Positions 1-5,351 of a stretch of 9,537 nucleotides of DNA are shown one piece after another. The notes under the pieces were generated by a model that searched no databases, was not told the origin of the DNA, and saw nothing but the letters and a program-made list of their open reading frames with translations. Source of the stretch: Bacteroidota bacterium (GTDB lineage Bacteria > Bacteroidota > Bacteroidia > Chitinophagales > Chitinophagaceae); the NCBI GenBank assembly GCA_023391015.1, contig JAEWBT010000010.1:1-9537 (forward strand), given 5' to 3'. Every line of letters begins with the position of its first letter. The first letter of the stretch is position 1. The position numbers and the translations under genes were made by a program.

Positions 1-1835
1 CCTTCAATTTTCATTACGTCGAAAAGCACTTCGCCCAGTTGCTTTGGCGACCCGATATTGAAACGCAAACCCGCTTCGGCAAACACCTGTTCCTCGGCGG
101 CCACAATATCTTCGGAAAGCACTTTGCTGTAATCGTTGAGGAACGGCACGTCAATCCCCACGCCTTCAAACTCCATGTCGGCGAGCACGGGCACGAGCGG
201 CGCTTCTACGTCGTGGAAAAGCGTTTCCATTTTCTCGGCTTTCAGCATCGGCTCAAAAACGTCTTTCAGTTGCCACACCACATCAGCGTCTTCCCCGGCG
301 TATTCTTTCACCAAATTCACGTCCACGTCGCGCATGGTAAGCTGGTCTTTTCCTTTCTTGCCAATCAAAGTGAGGATAGAAACCGGCTCATAACCGAGGT
401 ATTTTCCGGAAAGTAAATCCATGTTGCGCTTGCCTTCGGGTTCCAGCAGGTAATGCGCCAGCATCGTGTCCCAAACACGGCCCTTCGGCTCCACGCCATA
501 CCATTTCAACACAATGAAATCGTATTTCAAATTCTGCCCCGCCCAGGTAATGCTTTCATCCTCAAAAAGCGGGCGGAAACGGTCCAGAATTTCATCGGCG
601 CGCTCGCGGTCGGCGGGCACGGCCACGTACCAGGCTTCGCCTTTTTCCACACAAAAACTCATCCCCACCAACTCGGCCAGATTGGCATCGGTAGAAGTGG
701 TTTCAGTGTCAAAAGAAATCACCTTTTTTCCGGAAATTTTCTCTAAAAGCGCGTCTATTTCGGCATCGGTTTGAACGAGGTGATAGGTGTGCGGCGTGTT
801 TTCAATATTCTTGTCCACCACATGCGTTTCAGGACTTTCCTCGGTGCTCAAAATGGTGGCAGTCGCGGGTTGCACGCCCGGTTGCAGGTGGGCCGGCAAC
901 GGATTTCCAAAAAGGTCCAGTGCACCTTGCGTGGTAACGACCGGCGGGGCGAAATCATCGCCCAGAATGCGGCGACCGAGGGCTTTGAATTCCAGTTGGG
1001 TAAAGATTTCCGCCAGCGCCTCGCGGTTCCACTCGCCCACGTGGCAGGCTTCTTCGTCAAAGTCCACCGGTGCGTCGGTTTGGATGGTCGCCAGCTGCTT
1101 GCTCATAATCGCCGATTCAATACCGGCGCGCACTTTTTCACCCAGCGCCCCTTTGATTTTATCGGCGTTGGCAATCACGCCTTCCACCGTTTCGTATTCG
1201 GCCAGCAGCTTGGCGGCGGTTTTTTCGCCCACGCCCGCAATGCCGGGAATATTATCCACCGCATCGCCCATCAGCCCCAGAATATCCACCACCTGATTCA
1301 CGCTTTTGATATTCCACTTGGCGCAAATCGCGGCGCTGTCCAGAATCTCGTGTGAAGAGCCCATGTAGCCGGGTTTGTACATATAAATGCCGTCGCCCAC
1401 CAGCTGCCCCATGTCTTTGTCGGGCGTTACCATATACACCTCATAACCCTGCGCCGCCGCTTTTTTGGCGAGGGTTCCAATCACGTCGTCGGCCTCGTAG
1501 CCTTTGGAGGAAAGGCAAGGCAGGTTGAAGCCTTCAATGATTTTCTGAATATCGGGCAGGGCGCTTTTAATGTCTTCGGGTTGCTCGGCACGATTGGCTT
1601 TGTAATCGGCATACACGGCGGTACGGTGCACGTCGGTGTCCGATTTGCCGCCTTCAAACACCACGGCGAGATGAGTGGGTTTTTCCTTATTGAGAAGGTC
1701 GAGCAGGGTGTTGGTAAAGCCAAACTGCGCGTTGGTGTTGCGACCGGCGCTGGTGATGCGGGGCGAGCGAACGAGCGAAAAATAGGCGCGGTAGATGAGC
1801 GCCATGGCATCGAGGAGAAACAGCTTTTTGGACAT
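1..1835 (-). CDS. polA: DNA polymerase I, N-terminal two thirds (partial, runs off window start)
   Basis: DNA polymerase I, acting in Okazaki-fragment processing and excision repair. About 611 residues are visible; the C-terminal polymerase palm and fingers lie beyond base 1. Residues 1-290 form the 5'-3' exonuclease: LLDA with D9, YKANR near 79-82, EADD at 114-117, TPDKD at 137-141, and the helix-hairpin-helix segment GDAVDNIPGIAGVGEKTA near 190-207. Residues about 355-540 form the 3'-5' proofreading domain with all four expected residues: D376 and E378 in FDTETT, D439 in NLKYD, and Y512/D516 in YAGEDADVV. The sequence NIGSPKQLGEVLFD near the edge begins the polymerase domain. The start is the ATG giving MSKKLFLLD, the normal family N-terminus. 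One oddity: E61 in VVFE sits where the family usually has Asp (VVFD). No Shine-Dalgarno sequence is evident. The assignment is secure. Confidence 0.97.
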   Translation of the reverse strand, partial: MSKKLFLLDAMALIYRAYFSLVRSPRITSAGRNTNAQFGFTNTLLDLLNKEKPTHLAVVFEGGKSDTDVHRTAVYADYKANRAEQPEDIKSALPDIQKIIEGFNLPCLSSKGYEADDVIGTLAKKAAAQGYEVYMVTPDKDMGQLVGDGIYMYKPGYMGSSHEILDSAAICAKWNIKSVNQVVDILGLMGDAVDNIPGIAGVGEKTAAKLLAEYETVEGVIANADKIKGALGEKVRAGIESAIMSKQLATIQTDAPVDFDEEACHVGEWNREALAEIFTQLEFKALGRRILGDDFAPPVVTTQGALDLFGNPLPAHLQPGVQPATATILSTEESPETHVVDKNIENTPHTYHLVQTDAEIDALLEKISGKKVISFDTETTSTDANLAELVGMSFCVEKGEAWYVAVPADRERADEILDRFRPLFEDESITWAGQNLKYDFIVLKWYGVEPKGRVWDTMLAHYLLEPEGKRNMDLLSGKYLGYEPVSILTLIGKKGKDQLTMRDVDVNLVKEYAGEDADVVWQLKDVFEPMLKAEKMETLFHDVEAPLVPVLADMEFEGVGIDVPFLNDYSKVLSEDIVAAEEQVFAEAGLRFNIGSPKQLGEVLFDVMKIE

Positions 1836-1887
1836 GGTGGTTGGAGCTTCGCGTTGGAGCCCTTCGGGCGTTGGAAAGCGTTTGAAT

Positions 1888-1927
1888 TTCCGGAAAACGG
1901 CTCTTGTTTTAAAGGGAATTTCCGGAA
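1888..1927. repeat. Pair of TTTCCGGAAA palindromes upstream of polA
   Basis: Two TTCCGGAA cores at 1888-1895 and 1920-1927, each within TTTCCGGAAA, lie 32 bp apart (about three helical turns), 53 and 85 bp upstream of the polA ATG. They belong to the dispersed motif family found throughout the window. Function unknown. Confidence 0.85.
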
Positions 1928-1936
1928 AAAGAAGAA

Positions 1937-1944
1937 CAAAGATG
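1937..1944 (-). promoter_or_regulatory. Possible polA -7 promoter element
   Basis: The minus strand reads CATCTTTG, one mismatch from the Bacteroidota -7 consensus TAnnTTTG, about 100 bp before the polA start. I see no convincing -33 TTG at the right distance, so this is a weak candidate. Confidence 0.2.
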
Positions 1945-2069
1945 AGGCCTGCGGGGTTGGAAGGGATGAAAATAAAAGCGGCATAAATGCAGTTCTATAT
2001 GGATTACTGCAAATAAGGGTTCTGAACAACCCCAAACGCTTAGCACAAGCGAAATCCAACACTTTCCCT

Positions 2070-2153
2070 ACGGTTTACGGTAGATGACCGACGATTTGCT
2101 ACACCATACATACGGTTTGCTTTGCATGACTGGTGATTTGCTGCACAATACCC
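2070..2153. repeat. Degenerate 42-bp tandem repeat, two copies
   Basis: Two units with a 42-bp period, 2070-2111 and 2112-2153. Best conserved words are ACGGTTT, ATGAC and GATTTGCT, the last followed by a CAC-ATAC stretch. Conservation by eye is about 65-75 percent. A partial 21-bp sub-period is visible (ACGGTTTGCT versus GGTGATTTGCT). It looks like a decayed intergenic minisatellite and carries no gene. Confidence 0.6.
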
Positions 2154-2267
2154 ACAGCTTCCTACCCATCCCCTTAGCCGCTGTTTCTCTACAGCCGATA
2201 TACTTAGCTTCCCCATTGGCGTACTTCTTTTAACGCCCGCTGAAAGCGTGTTTTTAAACGCTTTTTG

Positions 2268-2275
2268 TATCTTCA
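2268..2275 (+). promoter_or_regulatory. Possible -7 promoter element of the Bax-inhibitor gene
   Basis: TATCTTCA resembles the Bacteroidota TAnnTTTG element with two mismatches and is followed by an A-rich leader. No clear -33 TTTG is seen 19-21 bp upstream. If real, transcription would begin near 2280, about 90 bases before the GTG used for the CDS below and about 30 before the ATG at 2309. Confidence 0.25.
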
Positions 2276-2368
2276 CCCCAACAACATTAAAAAACCTTTT
2301 TCCGTCCCATGCTTCCCTAAAATCAGCATCCTTCCTTCACGACCATTCCGGCCGAACAGACGCGGCAG

Positions 2369-3067
2369 GTGGGCGTGGCTAAAAAATTCATGGCGTCTGT
2401 CTTCCTGTGGATGTTCGGCGCCCTGGCCATTTCGGCGGTGTGCGCCTGGCTGTTTGCCACCAACGCCAACCTGCTGGGCTACCTGGTTAACTTTGAAACC
2501 GGACAACGCACCGGCCTCGGCACACTCGCCATCTGGGCGCCGCTCCTGTTTGTAATCGCGATGTCGTTTGGGTATCAGAAGTTTTCGGCTACGGTGATGA
2601 CGGCGCTTTTTATTGCTTACGCTGCCATTATGGGCGTGAGTCTGTCATTTATCCTGCTGGTGTATACCACTGGCTCTATCGTTTCCTGCTTTGCCGCAGC
2701 GGCGCTGATGTTTGGCATCATGGCCGTGATGGGCTACACCACCAATAAAGACCTTACGTCTTTTGGCCGCATTATGTTTATGGGCCTGATTGGAATCGTG
2801 GTAGCTTCGCTCATCAACTGGATGGTAGGCTCCAGCACGCTTGATTGGATTATTTCCATCGTAGGCGTTGCGGTATTTACCGGCCTGACGGCGTATGATG
2901 TGCAGAAACTAAAGCTTATCGGCCAGGGTTTTGAGGTGAATGCCGACGGCACCGTAAGCACGTCCGAGAACGTAAAGAAAGCATCTATCTACGGCGCGCT
3001 CACCCTGTATCTGGATTTCATCAACCTGTTTCTCATGATCCTGCGCCTGTTTGGCCGCCGGAACTAA
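2369..3067 (+). CDS. Bax inhibitor-1/YccA family membrane protein
   Basis: Inner-membrane protein of about 232 residues with seven predicted helices (roughly 9-30, 52-68, 75-98, 103-122, 134-152, 158-175, 209-228). The family is identified by GLTAYDVQKLKL (D177) and ALTLYLDFINLFLMILRLFG (D216). These two Asp residues match the pH-sensing di-aspartyl pair described for Bacillus YetJ, a calcium-leak channel of this family, so an ion-leak role is a family-based inference. Start choice: GTG at 2369 is the first ATG/GTG/TTG codon after the in-frame TAA at 2318. However, the upstream in-frame codons give FTTIPAEQTRQ, which reads like a genuine N-terminus and includes only an ATT as possible initiator. 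The next in-frame ATG is at 2390. The gene is monocistronic and ends 19 bp before a strong terminator. Confidence 0.9.
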   Translation: MGVAKKFMASVFLWMFGALAISAVCAWLFATNANLLGYLVNFETGQRTGLGTLAIWAPLLFVIAMSFGYQKFSATVMTALFIAYAAIMGVSLSFILLVYTTGSIVSCFAAAALMFGIMAVMGYTTNKDLTSFGRIMFMGLIGIVVASLINWMVGSSTLDWIISIVGVAVFTGLTAYDVQKLKLIGQGFEVNADGTVSTSENVKKASIYGALTLYLDFINLFLMILRLFGRRN

Positions 3068-3086
3068 AAGAGCATTTTTCTGAAAG

Positions 3087-3119
3087 AAAAAGGACGCGAA
3101 TGGTTTCGCGTCCTTTTTT
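3087..3119 (+). terminator. Rho-independent terminator, 14-bp perfect stem
   Basis: AAAAAGGACGCGAA at 3087-3100 pairs perfectly with TTCGCGTCCTTTTT at 3105-3118 around a TGGT loop and runs into a T tract. It lies 19 bp after the Bax-inhibitor stop codon. The flanking A and T tracts would let it also work on minus-strand transcripts arriving from the convergent phosphopantetheinyl transferase gene. Confidence 0.93.
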
Positions 3120-3138
3120 ATTGCGCATAAAAAGTGTT

Positions 3139-3244
3139 GTCATCCCGACGTAGGAGGGATCTGTTTGAATCATAGCTGTTTGGAGAGGATTAAAGCCGCA
3201 CATCAAGAGGTTCCTCCACTCCGCTGCGCTCCGGTCGGAATGAC
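3139..3244. repeat. 106-bp inverted-repeat element (GTCATCCCGAC type)
   Basis: The ends are GTCATCCCGAC (3139-3149) and, inverted, GTCATTCCGAC (3234-3244), matching at 10 of 11 positions. A second inner inverted pair, AGGAGGGATCT against AGGTTCCTCC, extends the potential stem. The minus-strand translation contains RHSDRSAAEWRNL, a spurious peptide I recall being annotated wherever this repeat type occurs in Bacteroidota genomes. It is probably a non-autonomous miniature or REP-like element located between two convergent genes. No transposase is present. Confidence 0.75.
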
Positions 3245-3287
3245 GAACAATAATGGGAATCAAAAGAGGTGGATTGTTATCCGGGCT

Positions 3288-3315
3288 GTAGAGACAAGGC
3301 ATGCCTTGTCTCTAC
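3288..3315. repeat. Perfect 28-bp palindrome (GTAGAGAC type)
   Basis: The arm GTAGAGACAAGGCA (3288-3301) is followed immediately by its exact reverse complement (3302-3315), with no spacer. Short palindromes starting GTAGAGAC and ending GTCTCTAC are, from my recollection, dispersed intergenic repeats in Bacteroidota and cyanobacteria. It sits 28 bp from the 3' end of the phosphopantetheinyl transferase gene and could contribute to its transcription termination, although it lacks a T tract. Confidence 0.85.
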
Positions 3316-3343
3316 GATACGACGATACCACTCACCGTCCGCG

Positions 3344-3958
3344 CTATTTCACCGCCGCCGCCACCACAAAATCGCCGTCAATCCAGCCTTTCACCTCAAT
3401 CACGTTTTTAAAATCCGGGTGGTCGATCACAAAAACAGCTTCGCGCAGGCTGCTGCACGGACAAAAATATTTCAGCTCAATATCGCGCAGTTGCAGGCCT
3501 TTCACATTAGCCCACTTGTAGGCGGCTTCCTTCGCGCTCCAGGCCCACAACAGGTTTTCATCACTGTTTTTAAAAAGGTCTTTTTCGGGCTGCGAAAGGT
3601 ATTTTGGACTAATGCCAGCAATACCTTCTTTGGGAATCTGAATGTCGATTCCACAGGGCAAGGCATCCGTCACCACCGCCGCCACGTAGGGAAACGAATG
3701 CGAGAGGGAGAAGGCTCTTCCGGAAATCTCGGGCGCGTGGGGCTTGCCGTTGGCATCAATATGGATTTCGGTGAATTCGATTTCCGGCCACAGGTGCTGC
3801 ACCAGAAAGCGCCCGGCCAGAAACTCAATGCGCCGCTGCCCGTGCCGGATATCGGATTGCAAACCGGTGCGGGAAGAAAAGAAAACTTCCGGCTCTTCGA
3901 TGCGCCAGATGGCGGCTTGCGCGTGGGGGTGGGGCGACCAGGATTTGAAAAGAGGCAT
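3344..3958 (-). CDS. 4'-phosphopantetheinyl transferase, Sfp/EntD superfamily
   Basis: Transfers the phosphopantetheine arm of coenzyme A to a serine of acyl or peptidyl carrier proteins; cytoplasmic and Mg-dependent. 204 residues, a normal length for the Sfp-type two-lobed monomer. Diagnostic motifs: FSLSHSFPYVA at 83-93, CGIDIQ at 102-107 and WSAKEAAYKW at 140-149. The metal ligands expected from Sfp are D105 and E144; the third acidic position (Glu in GIDIE) is Gln107, a known variation in the superfamily. The start is ATG at 3958, immediately beside the heptamer repeats. It is divergent from dcd with a 242-bp spacer and convergent with the Bax-inhibitor gene. No synthase or carrier protein lies nearby, so the substrate (fatty-acid ACP or a secondary-metabolite carrier) cannot be decided here. 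Confidence 0.93.
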   Translation of the reverse strand: MPLFKSWSPHPHAQAAIWRIEEPEVFFSSRTGLQSDIRHGQRRIEFLAGRFLVQHLWPEIEFTEIHIDANGKPHAPEISGRAFSLSHSFPYVAAVVTDALPCGIDIQIPKEGIAGISPKYLSQPEKDLFKNSDENLLWAWSAKEAAYKWANVKGLQLRDIELKYFCPCSSLREAVFVIDHPDFKNVIEVKGWIDGDFVVAAAVK

Positions 3959-3962
3959 TTTT

Positions 3963-3996
3963 TAGTGGATAGTGGATAACGAATAGTGGATAGTGG
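3963..3996. repeat. Heptamer tandem array, GTGGATA type (first block)
   Basis: Tandem words TAGTGGATAGTGGATAAC, then GAATAGTGGATAGTGG, a 7-base unit (GGATAGT) with GAATAGT and GGATAAC variants. It starts 4 bases upstream of the phosphopantetheinyl transferase start codon, so it occupies that gene's leader or promoter region. Confidence 0.8.
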
Positions 3997-4023
3997 GAGT
4001 TGTGTAAAGATGATACCGGCTTA

Positions 4024-4077
4024 ACGAATAGCGAATAGTGGATAGTGGACAGTGGATAACGGATAGTGGATAGTAGG
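4024..4077. repeat. Heptamer tandem array, second block; left arm of a long inverted repeat
   Basis: About seven to eight copies of a GGATAGT-like heptamer with variants GAATAGC, GAATAGT, GGACAGT and GGATAAC. Bases 4040-4076 can pair with the inverted block at 4145-4181, with 33 of 37 positions complementary by eye, forming a large imperfect hairpin with a loop of roughly 68 bases. Confidence 0.85.
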
Positions 4078-4129
4078 TATGGTTACGTGCAAACGGGCGC
4101 TTGGGAAAAGATGATTCAGAAGATTACAT

Positions 4130-4137
4130 TTCCGGAA
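4130..4137. repeat. TTTCCGGAAA palindrome in the hairpin loop
   Basis: A copy of the dispersed motif (core at 4130-4137) in the otherwise unremarkable loop between the inverted heptamer arrays, directly next to the right arm. Confidence 0.8.
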
Positions 4138-4140
4138 AAA

Positions 4141-4181
4141 CTATCCACTATTCACTATCAGTTATCCACTATCCACTATCC
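4141..4181. repeat. Inverted heptamer array, right arm of the hairpin
   Basis: CTATCCACTATTCACTATC, then AGTTATCCACTATCCACTA and TCC: the same heptamer family in the opposite orientation. It ends 20 bp before the dcd ATG. Both blocks to the left can pair with it, the second one best. Confidence 0.85.
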
Positions 4182-4183
4182 TT

Positions 4184-4191
4184 TACCTTCG
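4184..4191 (+). promoter_or_regulatory. Possible dcd -7 promoter element
   Basis: TACCTTCG differs at one position from TAnnTTTG and directly follows the inverted repeat. Initiation about 5-7 bases downstream would leave a leader of only a few bases before the ATG at 4201. The -33 region would then fall inside the heptamer array, where I see no TTTG. Weak call. Confidence 0.3.
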
Positions 4192-4200
4192 CTGCTTATT

Positions 4201-4737
4201 ATGATTCTCTCCGACGCCCGTATTTTAGAAGAACAGGAAAAAGGCACTATTGTCATCACGCCTTTCAACCGCGAAAGCCTCGGCTCCAACTCCTACGACG
4301 TGCACCTCGGCAAGGCGTTGGCCAAATATAAAGATACCACCCTCGATGCCCGGAAACACAACGAAATCGAGCATTTTGAAATTGGGGAAGAAGGGATTGT
4401 GCTACAACCCCATGAATTTTACCTGGGTGTAACCCTAGAATATACCGAGACCCATGCCCATGTGCCGTTCCTCGAAGGCAAAAGTTCTACCGGTCGCCTC
4501 GGCATCGACATCCACGCCACTGCCGGCAAAGGCGATGTGGGTTTCTGCGGCCACTGGACGCTGGAAATTTCCGTGAAGCAGCCCGTGCGCGTATATGCCG
4601 GAATGCCAGTGGGACAACTCATTTATTTTCCAGTAGAAGGCGAGATTCTGGTGCCTTACAACCGCAAAGCCAACGCCAAATACAACGCCCAACCCGGCCT
4701 GCCGGTAGAGAGCGCGATGTGGCGGAACAAATTTTAA
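4201..4737 (+). CDS. dcd: dCTP deaminase
   Basis: Converts dCTP to dUTP and ammonia, supplying dUTP for dUMP and thymidylate synthesis; cytoplasmic homotrimer of the dUTPase fold. 178 residues, close to the family norm. The start ATG at 4201 gives MILSD, the usual N-terminus; in-frame codons upstream only translate the repeat. Key segments: SLGSNSYDVHLG at 26-37, EGKSSTGRLGIDIHATAG at 92-109 (S95, S96, R99), GHWTLEIS at 117-124 with catalytic Glu122, and the C-terminal AKYNAQPGLP that closes over the nucleotide. The TAG at 107-109, followed by GD, resembles bifunctional dCTP deaminase/dUTPases more than the TAH of the E. coli enzyme, so additional dUTPase activity is possible. It is followed after 15 bp by the kinase-like gene, suggesting co-transcription. 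Confidence 0.93.
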   Translation: MILSDARILEEQEKGTIVITPFNRESLGSNSYDVHLGKALAKYKDTTLDARKHNEIEHFEIGEEGIVLQPHEFYLGVTLEYTETHAHVPFLEGKSSTGRLGIDIHATAGKGDVGFCGHWTLEISVKQPVRVYAGMPVGQLIYFPVEGEILVPYNRKANAKYNAQPGLPVESAMWRNKF

Positions 4738-4752
4738 GCACAAAAACGCCGT

Positions 4753-5268
4753 ATGCTGAGTAAAATATCTCCCCGTCAACTTTCTTCCGGCACAGAAGCC
4801 GTTGTCGTCGCGCTTTCCGACACCGAAGCCGGAAAAATGTATCAGGAAGCTGCGGATGCCGCTGCCGAAGCGGCCCGCCTCGAATTTGCCAATGGCGTGA
4901 ATGGCCTGATGGTGCGGCTGATTCGCCAGGATCAGTTTGAATCCCACGCGGTACTGGTGCTGGAGCGCCTGTATCCCATGGATTTTCGCAGCATCGAGGT
5001 AGACAAGCGCAAGGCGCTCCTCGAAGTGCTGAGCGATGAACTGCGCGAGCTGCACGAAGCCGGCTTTGTGCACAACCACCTCCAGCGCGAGGCAGGCTTC
5101 ACGAGCGGCAAGTGGGATAATATCCTGCTGACCGACAACAGCCTCCGCCTCATCGATGCGGGGCGCTCCCTGCTTCGGAACGAGACTGATGAGGCGACTT
5201 TCGACGCAGCTGTTGCCGCCGAATTGCAGGCGCTGGACCTTTTCCGGGATTTTATTCTGGCGCGATAA
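4753..5268 (+). CDS. Small protein-kinase-like protein lacking the HRD aspartate (possible pseudokinase)
   Basis: 171 residues with the order of motifs of a minimal protein-kinase fold. A possible glycine-poor nucleotide loop and lysine lie at 11-30 (SSGTEAVVVALSDTEAGKMY). The hinge-like segment VLVLERLYP is at 67-75. A catalytic-loop-like segment ELHEAGFVHNHL is at 99-110, followed by DNILLT at 122-127 with N123, and LRLIDAG at 131-137 with D135-A-G in place of DFG. The catalytic Asp of HRD is replaced: the sequence is H107-N108-H109. An 11-residue insertion separates this from the Asn. The Asn and the metal-binding Asp remain, so nucleotide binding is plausible while phosphotransfer is doubtful. 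No signal peptide or membrane segment. It starts 15 bp after dcd, implying an operon. Substrate unknown; the family call rests on motifs only. Confidence 0.7.
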   Translation: MLSKISPRQLSSGTEAVVVALSDTEAGKMYQEAADAAAEAARLEFANGVNGLMVRLIRQDQFESHAVLVLERLYPMDFRSIEVDKRKALLEVLSDELRELHEAGFVHNHLQREAGFTSGKWDNILLTDNSLRLIDAGRSLLRNETDEATFDAAVAAELQALDLFRDFILAR

Positions 5269-5351
5269 AGGCGTAAGCGCTTAGAATACGTACTGTTAGG
5301 TATTGCAGGAATCAAAAAAGGGTATTTTATTTGGGGAAAAATTTTCTCTTT

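Larger units (their letters stand above)
1836..2368. other. Gene-poor spacer between divergent polA and the Bax-inhibitor gene
   Basis: No convincing gene lies here. Minus-strand translation of the right half gives a peptide built from the repeat at 2070-2153, rich in Arg, Ser and Asn, without any recognisable family. The polA-proximal part carries two TTTCCGGAAA palindromes (1888-1895 and 1920-1927 cores) and a weak minus-strand promoter match, CATCTTTG, at 1937-1944. The right end carries a possible promoter for the Bax-inhibitor gene and that gene's unclear 5' end. Confidence 0.6.

Noticed and set aside
2040..2276. Minus-strand 78-codon reading frame in the polA spacer
   Set aside because: It is the translation of the degenerate tandem repeat, with biased composition and no recognisable domain.
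3033..3302. Minus-strand 89-codon reading frame containing RHSDRSAAEWRNL
   Set aside because: It overlaps the terminator and the 106-bp inverted-repeat element and has no family resemblance apart from the spurious repeat-derived peptide.
3269..3979. Long plus-strand frame opposite the phosphopantetheinyl transferase, and similar long frames opposite polA and the oxidase-like gene
   Set aside because: They are antisense shadows of well-supported genes and show no family motifs.
3963..4181. CRISPR array
   Set aside because: The repeat unit is only 7 bp, without spacers of constant length, and the blocks occur in opposite orientations.
4066..4200. N-terminal extension of dcd from an upstream start
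   Set aside because: The extra 45 residues only translate the heptamer repeats. The family N-terminus MILSD begins at 4201.
5274..5283. TAAGCGCTTA palindrome after the kinase-like gene
   Set aside because: It is a single 10-bp palindrome without a T tract or repetition in the window; too little to support an operator or terminator.
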